A stretch of DNA of 8,017 nucleotides from Burkholderiaceae bacterium (lineage in GTDB: Bacteria; Pseudomonadota; Gammaproteobacteria; Burkholderiales; Burkholderiaceae_C): NCBI GenBank assembly GCA_023260355.1, contig JALQVJ010000075.1, positions 1-8,017 of the forward strand. The letters run 5' to 3'. The translations under genes were made by a program, and so were the position numbers. Under the pieces are notes generated by a model, which worked only from the letters and a program-made list of their open reading frames with translations, had not been told where the DNA came from and did no database searches. Shown in pieces: positions 1-6,816 of this stretch. Position 1 is the stretch's first letter. Each line of letters opens with the position of its first letter.

Positions 1-138
1 GCTAGAGATAAAAATAATTTAGACTTAAGAACCTCTGAAGCTCGTGTAGGCCGAGAGAGCGATGCAACTTATGTAGTCATAAAGCCTGGCCCTAAGCGTG
101 ACTTTACTCTGTACTCTTCTGGTGCAGCTGGCGCTTTT
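1..138. other. Foreign-looking segment at the left end, possible chimeric join or insertion
   Basis: The neighbouring acyltransferase gene (minus strand) loses its family resemblance exactly here: its conserved LHFEACYY stretch ends at position 139, and what follows to the left is unlike the expected C-terminal part. On the plus strand, frame 1 is open from the first base, and 33 of the 46 codons in 1-138 end in A or T (AGA, TTA, AAT, GTA, ATA among them), unlike every other gene in the window. The encoded peptide runs from ARDKNNLDLRTSEARVG to KPGPKRDFTLYSSGAAGAF. I do not recognise it. It may be a fragment of a gene from another, AT-richer genome joined during assembly, or the edge of a real insertion such as a phage or mobile element. 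The sequence alone cannot decide. Confidence 0.55.
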
Positions 139-1110
139 GTAGTAGCAGGCCTCGAAGTGCAAACAGGACAGGTGAACGAGCGAGCCCCAGTAACGCCCAT
201 AGGCGACTCGCTTGTCATCCGAAAGCCCAACCAGGCTCGCGGCAATAGGCCCATGTTCTTCAGTCTCGGCGATGAACATCACCCAGTTATCTGGCATGGA
301 TCCAGCCATTTGCGCAAAGAAAGCGGGTGTCAGGTAGGGTGCGTTGCCGTGTTCCCAATACGTGGTTTCGTAGCAGCGGTAAAAAAACGCCCAATCCTCA
401 GCGCCCAAATCGGCCCCTGTTTTGGCTTGAAAACGGACGCCAGCCTCACTTACCTTGCGGCGCTCGGCGCGAACCTTTTTGCGCTTGTCTTGTTTCAGGC
501 TGCCCAAAAAGTCGTCAAACGTTGACCAGCCGTGGTGATGCCAATGGAATTGAACGCCCAGGCGGGTCGACCATCCGGCGGCGCGGGTGACTTCAGACTC
601 GGCATCACTTAAAAATAAGCCGTGAACGCTAGAGCAAGCGTTCTCCTGTGCCCAGTGTTCAATTGCCATCACCAAAGCCCGGCGCGCGTCGGGATCTCTG
701 GCCAATAAGCGTTGCCCGGGGACTGGAGTGAAGGGGACGGCGATGACGGCCTTGGGGTAGTAGGGCAGGCCGTGCGCCTCGTAGGCTCTGGCCCAGGACC
801 AGTCGAAAACATATTCGCCTCGCGAGTGATCCTTGAGGTAAAGCGGGGCGGCAGCGCAAAGCTGGTCTTGATCCCACAGAGTGATCCATTGCGCGTACCA
901 GCCGGTCTCCATGCAGGCACTTTTGCTGCTTTGCAATGCGAGCAAATAGTCGTATTTCAAAAACGGTGGAATGGTCTCGTCACCGGCATGGCTGTTTTGG
1001 AGCAAAGTCGCCCAAGCACCTGGCGAGAGAGTGCCGATGTCGCTCACGACTCGGGTGACATAATTCGCAGCATGGGTGTCCGCAAGCATTGGATTTGTTG
1101 GCGAGGTCAC
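25..1110 (-). CDS. GNAT/FemAB-like acyltransferase (COG3146, DUF482 type), C-terminus replaced
   Basis: This resembles the DUF482/COG3146 family of GNAT-fold proteins, annotated as N-acyltransferases or peptidoglycan-related proteins of unproven substrate. Family features are the basic stretch FLGSLKQDKRKKVRAERRKV at residues 201-220, the YETTYWEHGNAPYLTPAFF region at about 247-265, and RYWGS...CLHFEACYY at about 306-324. Family members usually continue for roughly 60-80 residues after the FEACYY motif with an EGGAQGEHK-like segment, which is absent. Residues 325-361 are unrelated sequence read from the foreign-looking left end, so the protein as written is probably not functional or not real beyond residue 324. 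The start is GTG at 1110; an in-frame ATG at 1089 is an alternative, and neither has a clear Shine-Dalgarno. Only 32 bp separate it from the divergent nadE. Family assignment is fairly sure; biological role is not. Confidence 0.75.
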   Translation of the reverse strand: MTSPTNPMLADTHAANYVTRVVSDIGTLSPGAWATLLQNSHAGDETIPPFLKYDYLLALQSSKSACMETGWYAQWITLWDQDQLCAAAPLYLKDHSRGEYVFDWSWARAYEAHGLPYYPKAVIAVPFTPVPGQRLLARDPDARRALVMAIEHWAQENACSSVHGLFLSDAESEVTRAAGWSTRLGVQFHWHHHGWSTFDDFLGSLKQDKRKKVRAERRKVSEAGVRFQAKTGADLGAEDWAFFYRCYETTYWEHGNAPYLTPAFFAQMAGSMPDNWVMFIAETEEHGPIAASLVGLSDDKRVAYGRYWGSLVHLSCLHFEACYYKSASCTRRVQSKVTLRARLYDYISCIALSAYTSFRGS

Positions 1111-1142
1111 ATTGAGTACCGATTGGATTTAGGCAATAAAAA

Positions 1143-2804
1143 ATGCTGAAAGTTGCTGTTATACAGACCAATTTTGTCGTGGGTGATTTGATGGGGAACG
1201 CCCAGAAGATCGTCCACGCAGCGCGTCAGGCCCACCAAGAGGGCGCGCAAATGGTGGTGACCCCCGAGTTGGCGCTCACCGGGTATGCCGCAGAAGATCT
1301 GTATCACCGGCCCGGATTTTTGCGTGATTGCCAGGCCGCCATGGCAGTCATCACGCAAGCCACCACCGAGTGGAAGGGCATGCACTTGGTCGTTGGCTTT
1401 CCCAAAGCGTTACAAGGCAGCGGCCGAAGCCGCAATATCTTGGAGCCGGCAGCAGCGAATTCAGCGGCCGTGCTGAGCGAAGGTCGCGTGGTCACAGAGT
1501 ACGACAAGTGGTCGCTGCCCAACTATCAAGTATTTGATGAGCGTCGCTATTTCAAAGCGGGCACGCATCCTTGCGTTTTCAATGTGGCAGGGGTTGCGGT
1601 AGGCCTTTTGATTTGTGAGGACGCGTGGGTCAATGGCCCCGCTGAAGCGGCTGCGGCGGCGGGTGCTGAAGTTATGGTGGTTTTGAACGCGTCGCCTTTC
1701 CATTCCGGCAAGAGCGCCGAGCGCGAAGAAGTGATGTCGCAGCGCGTGCGCCGCACTGGTGTGCCGCTTCTCTATGCGCACTTGGTGGGTGGACAAGACG
1801 AGGTGGTTTTTGAGGGGCGAAGTTTCGCGATGAACGGACGAGGACAGACGCAGGTCAGGGCACCCGCGTTCCAAGAGGCCCTGCCTATTTGGACCTTGGA
1901 CGCCGGGGAGTGGCACGGAGAACAAGCGGCTCTGGGAGATCCCATGAGCGATTTGTGGCACGCCTTGGTGACAGGGACCCGAGATTACGTGGTCAAAAAC
2001 GGCTTCCCTGGTGTCGTGCTGGGTCTGTCTGGGGGCATCGACTCAGCGTTGGTGCTAGCGATTGCGGTGGATGCGTTGGGCGCCGATAAGGTCAGGACAG
2101 TCATGATGCCATCGCCATATACCGCCGATATCTCTTGGATCGATGCACGGGAAATGGCCTCGCGCCTTGGCGTTCGCTATGACGAGATCGATATTCGCCC
2201 CCACTTTGAGGCATTCAAGTCGAGCTTGGCTCGTGACTTTCAGGGTCTAGCTGAGGACACGACTGAGGAAAATTTGCAGGCTCGGATTCGTGGCACGTTA
2301 TTGATGGCGATCAGCAACAAGCATGGCTCGTTGGTGCTCACCACAGGCAACAAGAGCGAGATGGCGACGGGCTACTGCACCCTGTATGGTGACATGGCAG
2401 GCGGTTTCGCAGTCATCAAAGACGTGGTCAAAACCAAGGTCTTCGAGCTGGCCCGATGGCGCAATCAGCACGACCCGTTTGTCATGGGACTGAACCCCAT
2501 TCCAGAGCGCATCATCACGCGCCCGCCAAGCGCTGAGTTGCGAGCTGGTCAGACCGATCAAGACAGTTTGCCTGAGTACGCGATCTTGGACGCCATCATT
2601 CAGCAGTACATGGAAGAGGACAGCAGCCCAGCAGAGATTGTTGCTGCAGGATATGGCGTTGCGGACGTGGATCAAGTGGTGCGATTGATTCGCATCAACG
2701 AGTACAAACGGCGGCAAGCGCCCATTGGCGTGCGCGTCACGCACCGCAGTTTTGGCAAAGACTGGCGGTACCCGATCACCAACCGATATCGCCCCGTGAC
2801 CTGA
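1143..2804 (+). CDS. nadE: Glutamine-dependent NAD+ synthetase
   Basis: This is the last step of NAD+ synthesis in the cytoplasm: amidation of nicotinate adenine dinucleotide using ATP and ammonia released from glutamine. The 553 residues show the two-domain, glutamine-using form. The N-terminal nitrilase-type amidase domain (about 1-255) has the full catalytic triad: Glu42 in TPELALTGY, Lys122 in YDKWSLPNY, and Cys158 in LLICEDAW. The C-terminal synthetase domain (about 270-553) has the ATP pyrophosphatase loop SGGIDS at 296-301, TTGNKSEMATGYCTLYGDMA at 400-419 and the late THRSFGKDWRYP segment. Length is usual for the family. The ATG at 1143 opens directly into the MLKVAVIQTNFVVGD start of the amidase domain; AGG at 1131-1133 is a weak ribosome site. 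The loop before NSAAVL (about residues 92-105) looks a little long compared with relatives I remember. glnB follows 42 bp downstream. Confidence 0.96.
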   Translation: MLKVAVIQTNFVVGDLMGNAQKIVHAARQAHQEGAQMVVTPELALTGYAAEDLYHRPGFLRDCQAAMAVITQATTEWKGMHLVVGFPKALQGSGRSRNILEPAAANSAAVLSEGRVVTEYDKWSLPNYQVFDERRYFKAGTHPCVFNVAGVAVGLLICEDAWVNGPAEAAAAAGAEVMVVLNASPFHSGKSAEREEVMSQRVRRTGVPLLYAHLVGGQDEVVFEGRSFAMNGRGQTQVRAPAFQEALPIWTLDAGEWHGEQAALGDPMSDLWHALVTGTRDYVVKNGFPGVVLGLSGGIDSALVLAIAVDALGADKVRTVMMPSPYTADISWIDAREMASRLGVRYDEIDIRPHFEAFKSSLARDFQGLAEDTTEENLQARIRGTLLMAISNKHGSLVLTTGNKSEMATGYCTLYGDMAGGFAVIKDVVKTKVFELARWRNQHDPFVMGLNPIPERIITRPPSAELRAGQTDQDSLPEYAILDAIIQQYMEEDSSPAEIVAAGYGVADVDQVVRLIRINEYKRRQAPIGVRVTHRSFGKDWRYPITNRYRPVT

Positions 2805-2811
2805 TGTTGGG

Positions 2812-3185
<374 letters not shown>

Positions 3186-3205
3186 TCCTGTGCCTCGGCG
3201 CCCAC

Positions 3206-3235
3206 AAAAAAAGCCCGGTCCACGCCGGGCTTTTT
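3206..3235. terminator. Bidirectional intrinsic terminator between glnB and the LOG gene
   Basis: A seven-base A run (3206-3212) precedes GCCCGG (3213-3218), a six-base loop TCCACG, then CCGGGC (3225-3230) and five T (3231-3235). The stem is a perfect six GC pairs, extendable by A-T pairs. T runs on the transcript side in both directions fit termination of both the rightward nadE-glnB transcript and the leftward RDD-dgkA-LOG transcript. It begins 20 bases after the glnB stop and sits 12 bases beyond the LOG stop. Confidence 0.92.
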
Positions 3236-3247
3236 CACTGGCGGGAC

Positions 3248-3835
3248 TCAAATCGCTTGAGTATCGATGCCCGCCTGCGTGGCGGAGCACTGATCTCTCA
3301 ATGTTTGCAGCAATGCGTCGGCCGTTGAGCCCACTGTGATCAAGTCCATCTGCCAATCCGAGACGAAATCGACTGCCACGGTCTGCTGCATGAAAGAGAG
3401 CAAGCCATCGTAGTAGCCGTCGCAGTTCAACAATCCAATGGGTTTTCGGTGATAACCGAGCTGCTTCCAAGTCCAGACCTCGAAGAACTCTTCGAACGTG
3501 CCAATACCGCCTGGAATAGCCAGGAACATGTCGGCACGCTCGGCCATCAGGGCCTTGCGCTCGTGCATGTTTTTGACAACATGCAGCTCATCGCAGGTCT
3601 CGTTGGCCAGCTCTTTGCGCACCAGCGCCTCAGGGATGACGCCCACGACACGACCGCCGTGGCTCTGCGTCGCGTGCGCCACTTGCCCCATCAACCCGGC
3701 ATTGCCGCCACCATAGACCAATTGGCCCTGACGCTCGCCGATCCAACGGCCGACGTCGATCGCAACGCTTTGAAATTGCGCGTCTTTGCTCATGCGTGAG
3801 CCGCAATACACGGCAACAGAAAAAGCTGGATTCAC
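3248..3835 (-). CDS. LOG-family nucleotide 5'-monophosphate phosphoribohydrolase (TIGR00730)
   Basis: This is a Rossmann-fold enzyme of the LOG (LONELY GUY) family, which removes the ribose phosphate from cytokinin riboside monophosphates or related nucleotides; the bacterial substrate is often unknown. Family motifs from the chosen start are VYCGSR (9-14), YGGGNAGLMG (41-50), MHERKALM (90-97) and the catalytic PGGIGTFEE (108-116), followed by WTWKQLGYHRKPIGLLN. Its 195 residues match family size. The reading frame is open back to 3949, but that extra part is antiphase coding of dgkA and has no family resemblance. I chose the GTG at 3835, which overlaps the dgkA stop by GTGA and gives the usual start before NPAFSVAVYCGSR. 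The GTGs at 3838 and 3841 are equally possible by sequence. Last gene of the overlapping trio, it probably depends on translational coupling. Function within the trio is unknown. Confidence 0.9.
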   Translation of the reverse strand: MNPAFSVAVYCGSRMSKDAQFQSVAIDVGRWIGERQGQLVYGGGNAGLMGQVAHATQSHGGRVVGVIPEALVRKELANETCDELHVVKNMHERKALMAERADMFLAIPGGIGTFEEFFEVWTWKQLGYHRKPIGLLNCDGYYDGLLSFMQQTVAVDFVSDWQMDLITVGSTADALLQTLRDQCSATQAGIDTQAI

Positions 3836-4227
3836 CACCACCCCCACTTGCTGGCAATCGCGCCAATCCAGGTGCCGCCACACCACAGCATGGCCAGGAA
3901 AACAGCTGCGCTGCCAGTGTCCTTGGCGCGTTTGGCCAGCGAGTGCCACTCCAACGTGAACATGTCGACCGCCGCTTCAATCGCCGTGTTGAGCAACTCG
4001 GCTGCCAACACCACGATCACCGTGCCTGCGAGCAGCGATATTTCCCCCCAAGTGTCGCCCAGCCAGAAAGAGACCGGCAACATCAAGCTGGCCAGCCAGA
4101 CCTCAAGGCGAAAAGCTGGCTCCGTATACCCGGCCCGAATCCCAGCAGCAGAGTGCTTGAGCGCCCACCACAGGCGCGAGCTGCCTGTGCGCTTCATGTG
4201 CTTGCGGTGGTCTTCCATTGGACTCAC
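3832..4227 (-). CDS. dgkA: Diacylglycerol kinase, small prokaryotic integral-membrane type
   Basis: This inner-membrane enzyme phosphorylates diacylglycerol with ATP to phosphatidate, recycling lipid left over from envelope polymer synthesis. The 131 residues are close to the ~122 of E. coli. The signature AELLNTAIEAAVD lies at about residues 76-88, with Glu77, Asn80, Glu84 and Asp88 corresponding to the E. coli active-site Glu/Asn/Glu/Asp set, and AKDTGSAAV at 101-109 carries the conserved Lys-Asp. Three hydrophobic helices are visible at roughly 44-57, 62-82 and 105-125. The start is GTG at 4227, overlapping the upstream stop by GTGA; ATG at 4218 (residue 4) is an alternative. The C-terminus ends in KWGWW because it reads through the GTG run that also supplies the next gene's start. 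Identity is confident; a link to RDD and LOG functions is not obvious. Confidence 0.93.
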   Translation of the reverse strand: MSPMEDHRKHMKRTGSSRLWWALKHSAAGIRAGYTEPAFRLEVWLASLMLPVSFWLGDTWGEISLLAGTVIVVLAAELLNTAIEAAVDMFTLEWHSLAKRAKDTGSAAVFLAMLWCGGTWIGAIASKWGWW

Positions 4228-4736
4228 TTCTTTTTAGGTGGTGTGCTGATCAGTTGCGTGCCTGCCCACACGTCGTGCCAAAACTGGGTCTTCGACTGAA
4301 ATCGCGCCAATATGGCCCAAATGGGGATCCAGCCCAACAACAACACAGCGGTGCTTTTGGCATCGAGTTGCAAGCCCCAGCCGGCCACCAAAGGAGGAAT
4401 AAACCAAACCCATGCCAAACAATATCTGGCAATGGCGCGAGGCCAACTCAGTTGTCCTCCGCCTTGAGGCTGCAGCTTGATGTGCCACGTTTTCATCGGC
4501 AAGGTTTGCCCAGAACGGCGCCACTGCCAAGTGAAATAAGCGCCCAACACGGCGAATAGCAAAATCTGCTGCGCAAGGCGGTTATCCAGCGCGTGTCGCG
4601 TTTGGGTCAAGGCCGAAAATGCGTAGTCGACGATGAATACGACGCCGAACAGCAGAACACCTTCGTAAAGCCAGCAAGCGAGGCGGCGTTTGATGGAGGG
4701 GATCGGGGTGTTTTCCATAGCGGCGAATTGTCGCAT
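4224..4736 (-). CDS. RDD-family integral membrane protein
   Basis: The product is a 170-residue membrane protein of the RDD family, a group of unproven function sometimes linked to transport. Four hydrophobic segments are visible at about 22-43, 53-70, 105-123 and 128-145. The family's central motif appears as SGQTLPMKTWHIKLQPQGG (75-93), and the C-terminal FWHDVWAGTQLI fits the usual HD..AGT element. The name-giving N-terminal Arg is present in KRRLACWLYEG, but the Asp usually expected in this helix is Glu25 here; the Asp at 37 remains. The start is uncertain: ATG at 4736 or, in frame, ATG at 4718 (residue 7), neither with a good Shine-Dalgarno. It heads the minus-strand trio and is divergent from ilvI. 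Its stop overlaps the dgkA start (GTGA, 4224-4227). Family assignment is good, role unknown. Confidence 0.85.
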   Translation of the reverse strand: MRQFAAMENTPIPSIKRRLACWLYEGVLLFGVVFIVDYAFSALTQTRHALDNRLAQQILLFAVLGAYFTWQWRRSGQTLPMKTWHIKLQPQGGGQLSWPRAIARYCLAWVWFIPPLVAGWGLQLDAKSTAVLLLGWIPIWAILARFQSKTQFWHDVWAGTQLISTPPKKK

Positions 4737-4779
4737 CTGGGCATCATTCGATCTGGCGTTGCCAAGATTTTTTGAAAAA

Positions 4780-4821
4780 TCCCGGACAAACGCGGGAACC
4801 CCTGCATCTTCCTGCCATAAT
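4780..4821 (+). promoter_or_regulatory. Probable ilvIHC promoter with extended -10, and an adjacent inverted repeat
   Basis: TGCCATAAT at 4813-4821 is an extended -10 (TG, one base, then CATAAT), one mismatch from consensus. The hexamer 17 bp upstream (CGGGAA) is a poor -35, which extended -10 promoters tolerate. A transcript would begin near 4828 and carry a leader of about 145 bases before ilvI. Just upstream, TCCCG (4780-4784) and CGGGA (4793-4797) form a perfect five-base inverted repeat with an 8-base spacer, placed where an activator or repressor could bind. The promoter call is moderate; the operator idea is inference. I saw no convincing promoter for the divergent RDD gene in this gap. 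Confidence 0.5.
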
Positions 4822-4840
4822 CCGCAGTTGCATTTTTATC

Positions 4841-4924
4841 GGCAAACGGGTCTTGATCGCGTGCTTTATGAAGGCGCCCATGGTCAAGATGCCAAAGTCC
4901 TGCAACTGCTCCCAAAAGGAACAG
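4841..4924 (+). promoter_or_regulatory. Foldable 5' leader of ilvI
   Basis: The transcribed leader can fold into two elements. The first uses GGCA (4841-4844) with TGCC (4890-4893), TCTTGA (4851-4856) with TCAAGA (4884-4889), GCG (4859-4861) with CGC (4875-4877), and CTT (4864-4866) with AAG (4871-4873) around a TATG loop; its internal loops are unpaired. The second is a small hairpin, CTGCTCC (4906-4912) with GGAACAG (4918-4924), one mismatch, loop CAAAA. Neither ends in a T run, so neither is a plain terminator. Several nested pairings in the right order are suggestive, but the loops are large and chance folding is possible. It might control ilvI translation or transcript stability. Confidence 0.35.
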
Positions 4925-4973
4925 GGAAGGGCACCCACGGTTTTTCGTTAGAGAAATTCTCGGAAGGTTTCAC

Positions 4974-6752
4974 ATGAACATCGACCCTGCAGCACACGAC
5001 TCTGCTGCCAAGGCCAACGCGGCCAGCCAAGCTCCTGAACTCATGGGTTCAGAGATTCTCGTCAAGTCACTCCAAGCTGAAAACGTCAAGTACCTCTGGG
5101 GCTATCCCGGCGGCGCTGTGCTTTACATCTACGACGCGCTTTACAAGCAAGACACCATTCAACACGTGCTTGTTCGCCACGAACAAGCTGCTGTGCACGC
5201 TGCGGACGGGTATGCCCGAGCCACCGGTGATGTGGGTGTGGCGCTGGTGACTTCCGGTCCAGGTTTGACCAATGCAGTCACTGGCATTGCGACGGCGTAC
5301 ATGGACAGCATCCCAATGGTGATCATTTCGGGCCAGGTGCCCACGGCCGCCATTGGATTGGACGCGTTTCAAGAGTGCGATACCGTTGGTATCACCCGCC
5401 CCATTGTCAAACACAACTTCTTGGTCAAGGATGTCAAAGACTTGGCTGTGACCATGAAGAAGGCATTCCACATTGCCCGCACTGGCCGCCCCGGCCCTGT
5501 GGTGGTGGACGTGCCCAAAGACGTGTCTTTCAACCGCACTGCTTTCGAAGGCTACCCAGCTGAAGTCAGCATGCGCAGCTACAACCCTGTGCGCAAAGGC
5601 CATGCCGGCCAGATCCGCAAGGCCTTGCAACTGCTGCTCACAGCCAAGCGTCCGTATATCTACACAGGCGGTGGCGTTATTTTGGGCAAGGCGGTTGACC
5701 AGTTGCGTGAATTGGTGGATTTGCTGAACTACCCCGTGACCAACACCCTGATGGGGTTGGGTGCGTTCCCCTCAACGGATCGCCGCTTCTTGGGCATGCT
5801 CGGCATGCACGGTACTCTGGAAGCCAACCATGCCATGCAAGAGTGCGATGTGTTGCTGGCGATCGGCGCGCGCTTTGACGACCGTGTGATTGGAAACCCC
5901 AAGCACTTTGCCCAAAACGATCGCAAAATTATCCACATCGATATCGACCCGAGCAGCATTTCAAAGCGCGTGAAGGTTGATGTCCCTATTGTTGGCGACG
6001 TCAAAGACGTGCTCCAGGAAATCAACGCCATGCTGCGTGAGACGCCTGCGCGCATGGACCCCGCAGACTTGAAGTCTTGGTGGGACAACATCGAAGGCTG
6101 GCGCAGCCGTGACTGCCTGCAGTTTGACCGCAACAACAAAGATGTGATCAAGCCGCAGAGCGTGATCGAGACGCTCTGGAACATGACCAAAAACGACGAT
6201 GTCTACATCACGTCGGACGTCGGTCAGCACCAGATGTGGGCTGCACAGTACTACCGCTTTGATCAGCCCAACCGCTGGATCAACTCAGGTGGCCTTGGGA
6301 CCATGGGTGTGGGTATTCCTTACGCCATGGGGATCAAGCTGGCCAAACCCGAAAGCGAAGTGTTCTGTGTCACGGGTGAAGGTTCTGTGCAAATGTGCAT
6401 TCAGGAACTCTCCACCTGCTTGCAATACAACACGCCGATCAAGATCCTGTCATTGAACAACCGTTATTTGGGCATGGTGCGCCAGTGGCAAGAGATCGAA
6501 TACTCGGGCCGCTACAGCCATAGCTACATGGACGCACTGCCCAATTTCGTGAAGTTGGCTGAGTCCTACGGGCATGTGGGTTTGCTGATTGAGCGGCCCC
6601 AGGATGTCGAGGGAGCGTTGCTAGAGGCCCGCAAGCTCAAGGACCGCACTGTGTTCATCGACTTCCGCACCGACCCCACGGAGAACGTGTTCCCCATGGT
6701 TCAGGCGGGGCGTGGCATCACTGAGATGCTGCTCGGGAGCGAAGACCTCTGA
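4974..6752 (+). CDS. ilvI: Acetolactate synthase (acetohydroxyacid synthase), large catalytic subunit
   Basis: This thiamine-diphosphate and FAD enzyme condenses two pyruvates to acetolactate, or pyruvate and 2-oxobutyrate to acetohydroxybutyrate, the first common step of valine, leucine and isoleucine synthesis. Its 592 residues are of usual length. The N-terminal thiamine domain has YPGGAVL and the catalytic Glu70 in RHEQAAVHAADGYARATG; the middle FAD-binding domain includes GARFDDRV (298-305) and IIHIDIDPSSI; the C-terminal domain has the metal-thiamine motif at about 468-496, GEGSVQMC ending in LNNRYLG. The second residue of that motif is Glu where most relatives have Asp; I recall the GEG...MC form as normal in Burkholderiales. 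The ATG at 4974 has GGAAGG six bases upstream (4962-4967). It is followed by ilvH and should be inhibited through that subunit by valine. The alternative symbol ilvB is equally used. Confidence 0.96.
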   Translation: MNIDPAAHDSAAKANAASQAPELMGSEILVKSLQAENVKYLWGYPGGAVLYIYDALYKQDTIQHVLVRHEQAAVHAADGYARATGDVGVALVTSGPGLTNAVTGIATAYMDSIPMVIISGQVPTAAIGLDAFQECDTVGITRPIVKHNFLVKDVKDLAVTMKKAFHIARTGRPGPVVVDVPKDVSFNRTAFEGYPAEVSMRSYNPVRKGHAGQIRKALQLLLTAKRPYIYTGGGVILGKAVDQLRELVDLLNYPVTNTLMGLGAFPSTDRRFLGMLGMHGTLEANHAMQECDVLLAIGARFDDRVIGNPKHFAQNDRKIIHIDIDPSSISKRVKVDVPIVGDVKDVLQEINAMLRETPARMDPADLKSWWDNIEGWRSRDCLQFDRNNKDVIKPQSVIETLWNMTKNDDVYITSDVGQHQMWAAQYYRFDQPNRWINSGGLGTMGVGIPYAMGIKLAKPESEVFCVTGEGSVQMCIQELSTCLQYNTPIKILSLNNRYLGMVRQWQEIEYSGRYSHSYMDALPNFVKLAESYGHVGLLIERPQDVEGALLEARKLKDRTVFIDFRTDPTENVFPMVQAGRGITEMLLGSEDL

Positions 6753-6760
6753 TTGACTTT

Positions 6761-6807
6761 CGGTGAAGTGCCTGCGGCGTGCCAGCGCATGCCGCTCCAC
6801 TTCTCCG
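6761..6807 (+). ncRNA. Long hairpin in the ilvI-ilvH gap, candidate cis-regulatory RNA
   Basis: Starting 9 bases after the ilvI stop, the RNA can form about 18 pairs. CGG (6761-6763) pairs with CCG (6805-6807), then a T-T mismatch; GAAGTG (6765-6770) pairs with CACTTC (6798-6803), then a small internal loop (CCT against TC); GCGGCGTGC (6774-6782) pairs with GCATGCCGC (6787-6795) with one G-U, closing on the tetraloop CAGC. No T run follows, so it is not an intrinsic terminator. Its place directly before ilvH suggests control of ilvH translation or of transcript processing. From memory, a conserved 'ilvH' RNA motif has been described in Betaproteobacteria by comparative genomics; whether this is an instance needs a covariance-model search. 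Confidence 0.7.
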
Positions 6808-6816
6808 CACTATCGC

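Noticed and set aside
157..525. Plus-strand open frame antisense to the acyltransferase
   Set aside because: From 139 onward it is a shadow of the minus-strand gene. Only the part before 139 might belong to a real, foreign coding sequence.
1112..1139. TTGAGT / CAATAA as a nadE promoter
   Set aside because: The 16-base spacing is acceptable, but the start of transcription would fall at or after the nadE ATG and the -10 is poor.
3836..3949. N-terminal extension of the LOG protein to 3949
   Set aside because: This stretch is the end of dgkA in another frame. The LOG family starts just before the VYCGSR motif, and the GTG overlapping the dgkA stop gives the expected length.
3796..4299. 167-codon plus-strand open frame over dgkA
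   Set aside because: It is antisense to dgkA, which has clear catalytic motifs and membrane helices; the frame has no recognisable protein character.
4868..4951. 27-residue peptide MKAPMVKMPK... in the ilvI leader
   Set aside because: It has no ribosome site and no run of Ile, Leu or Val codons, and its ATG lies in a loop of the proposed fold. There is nothing to support translation.
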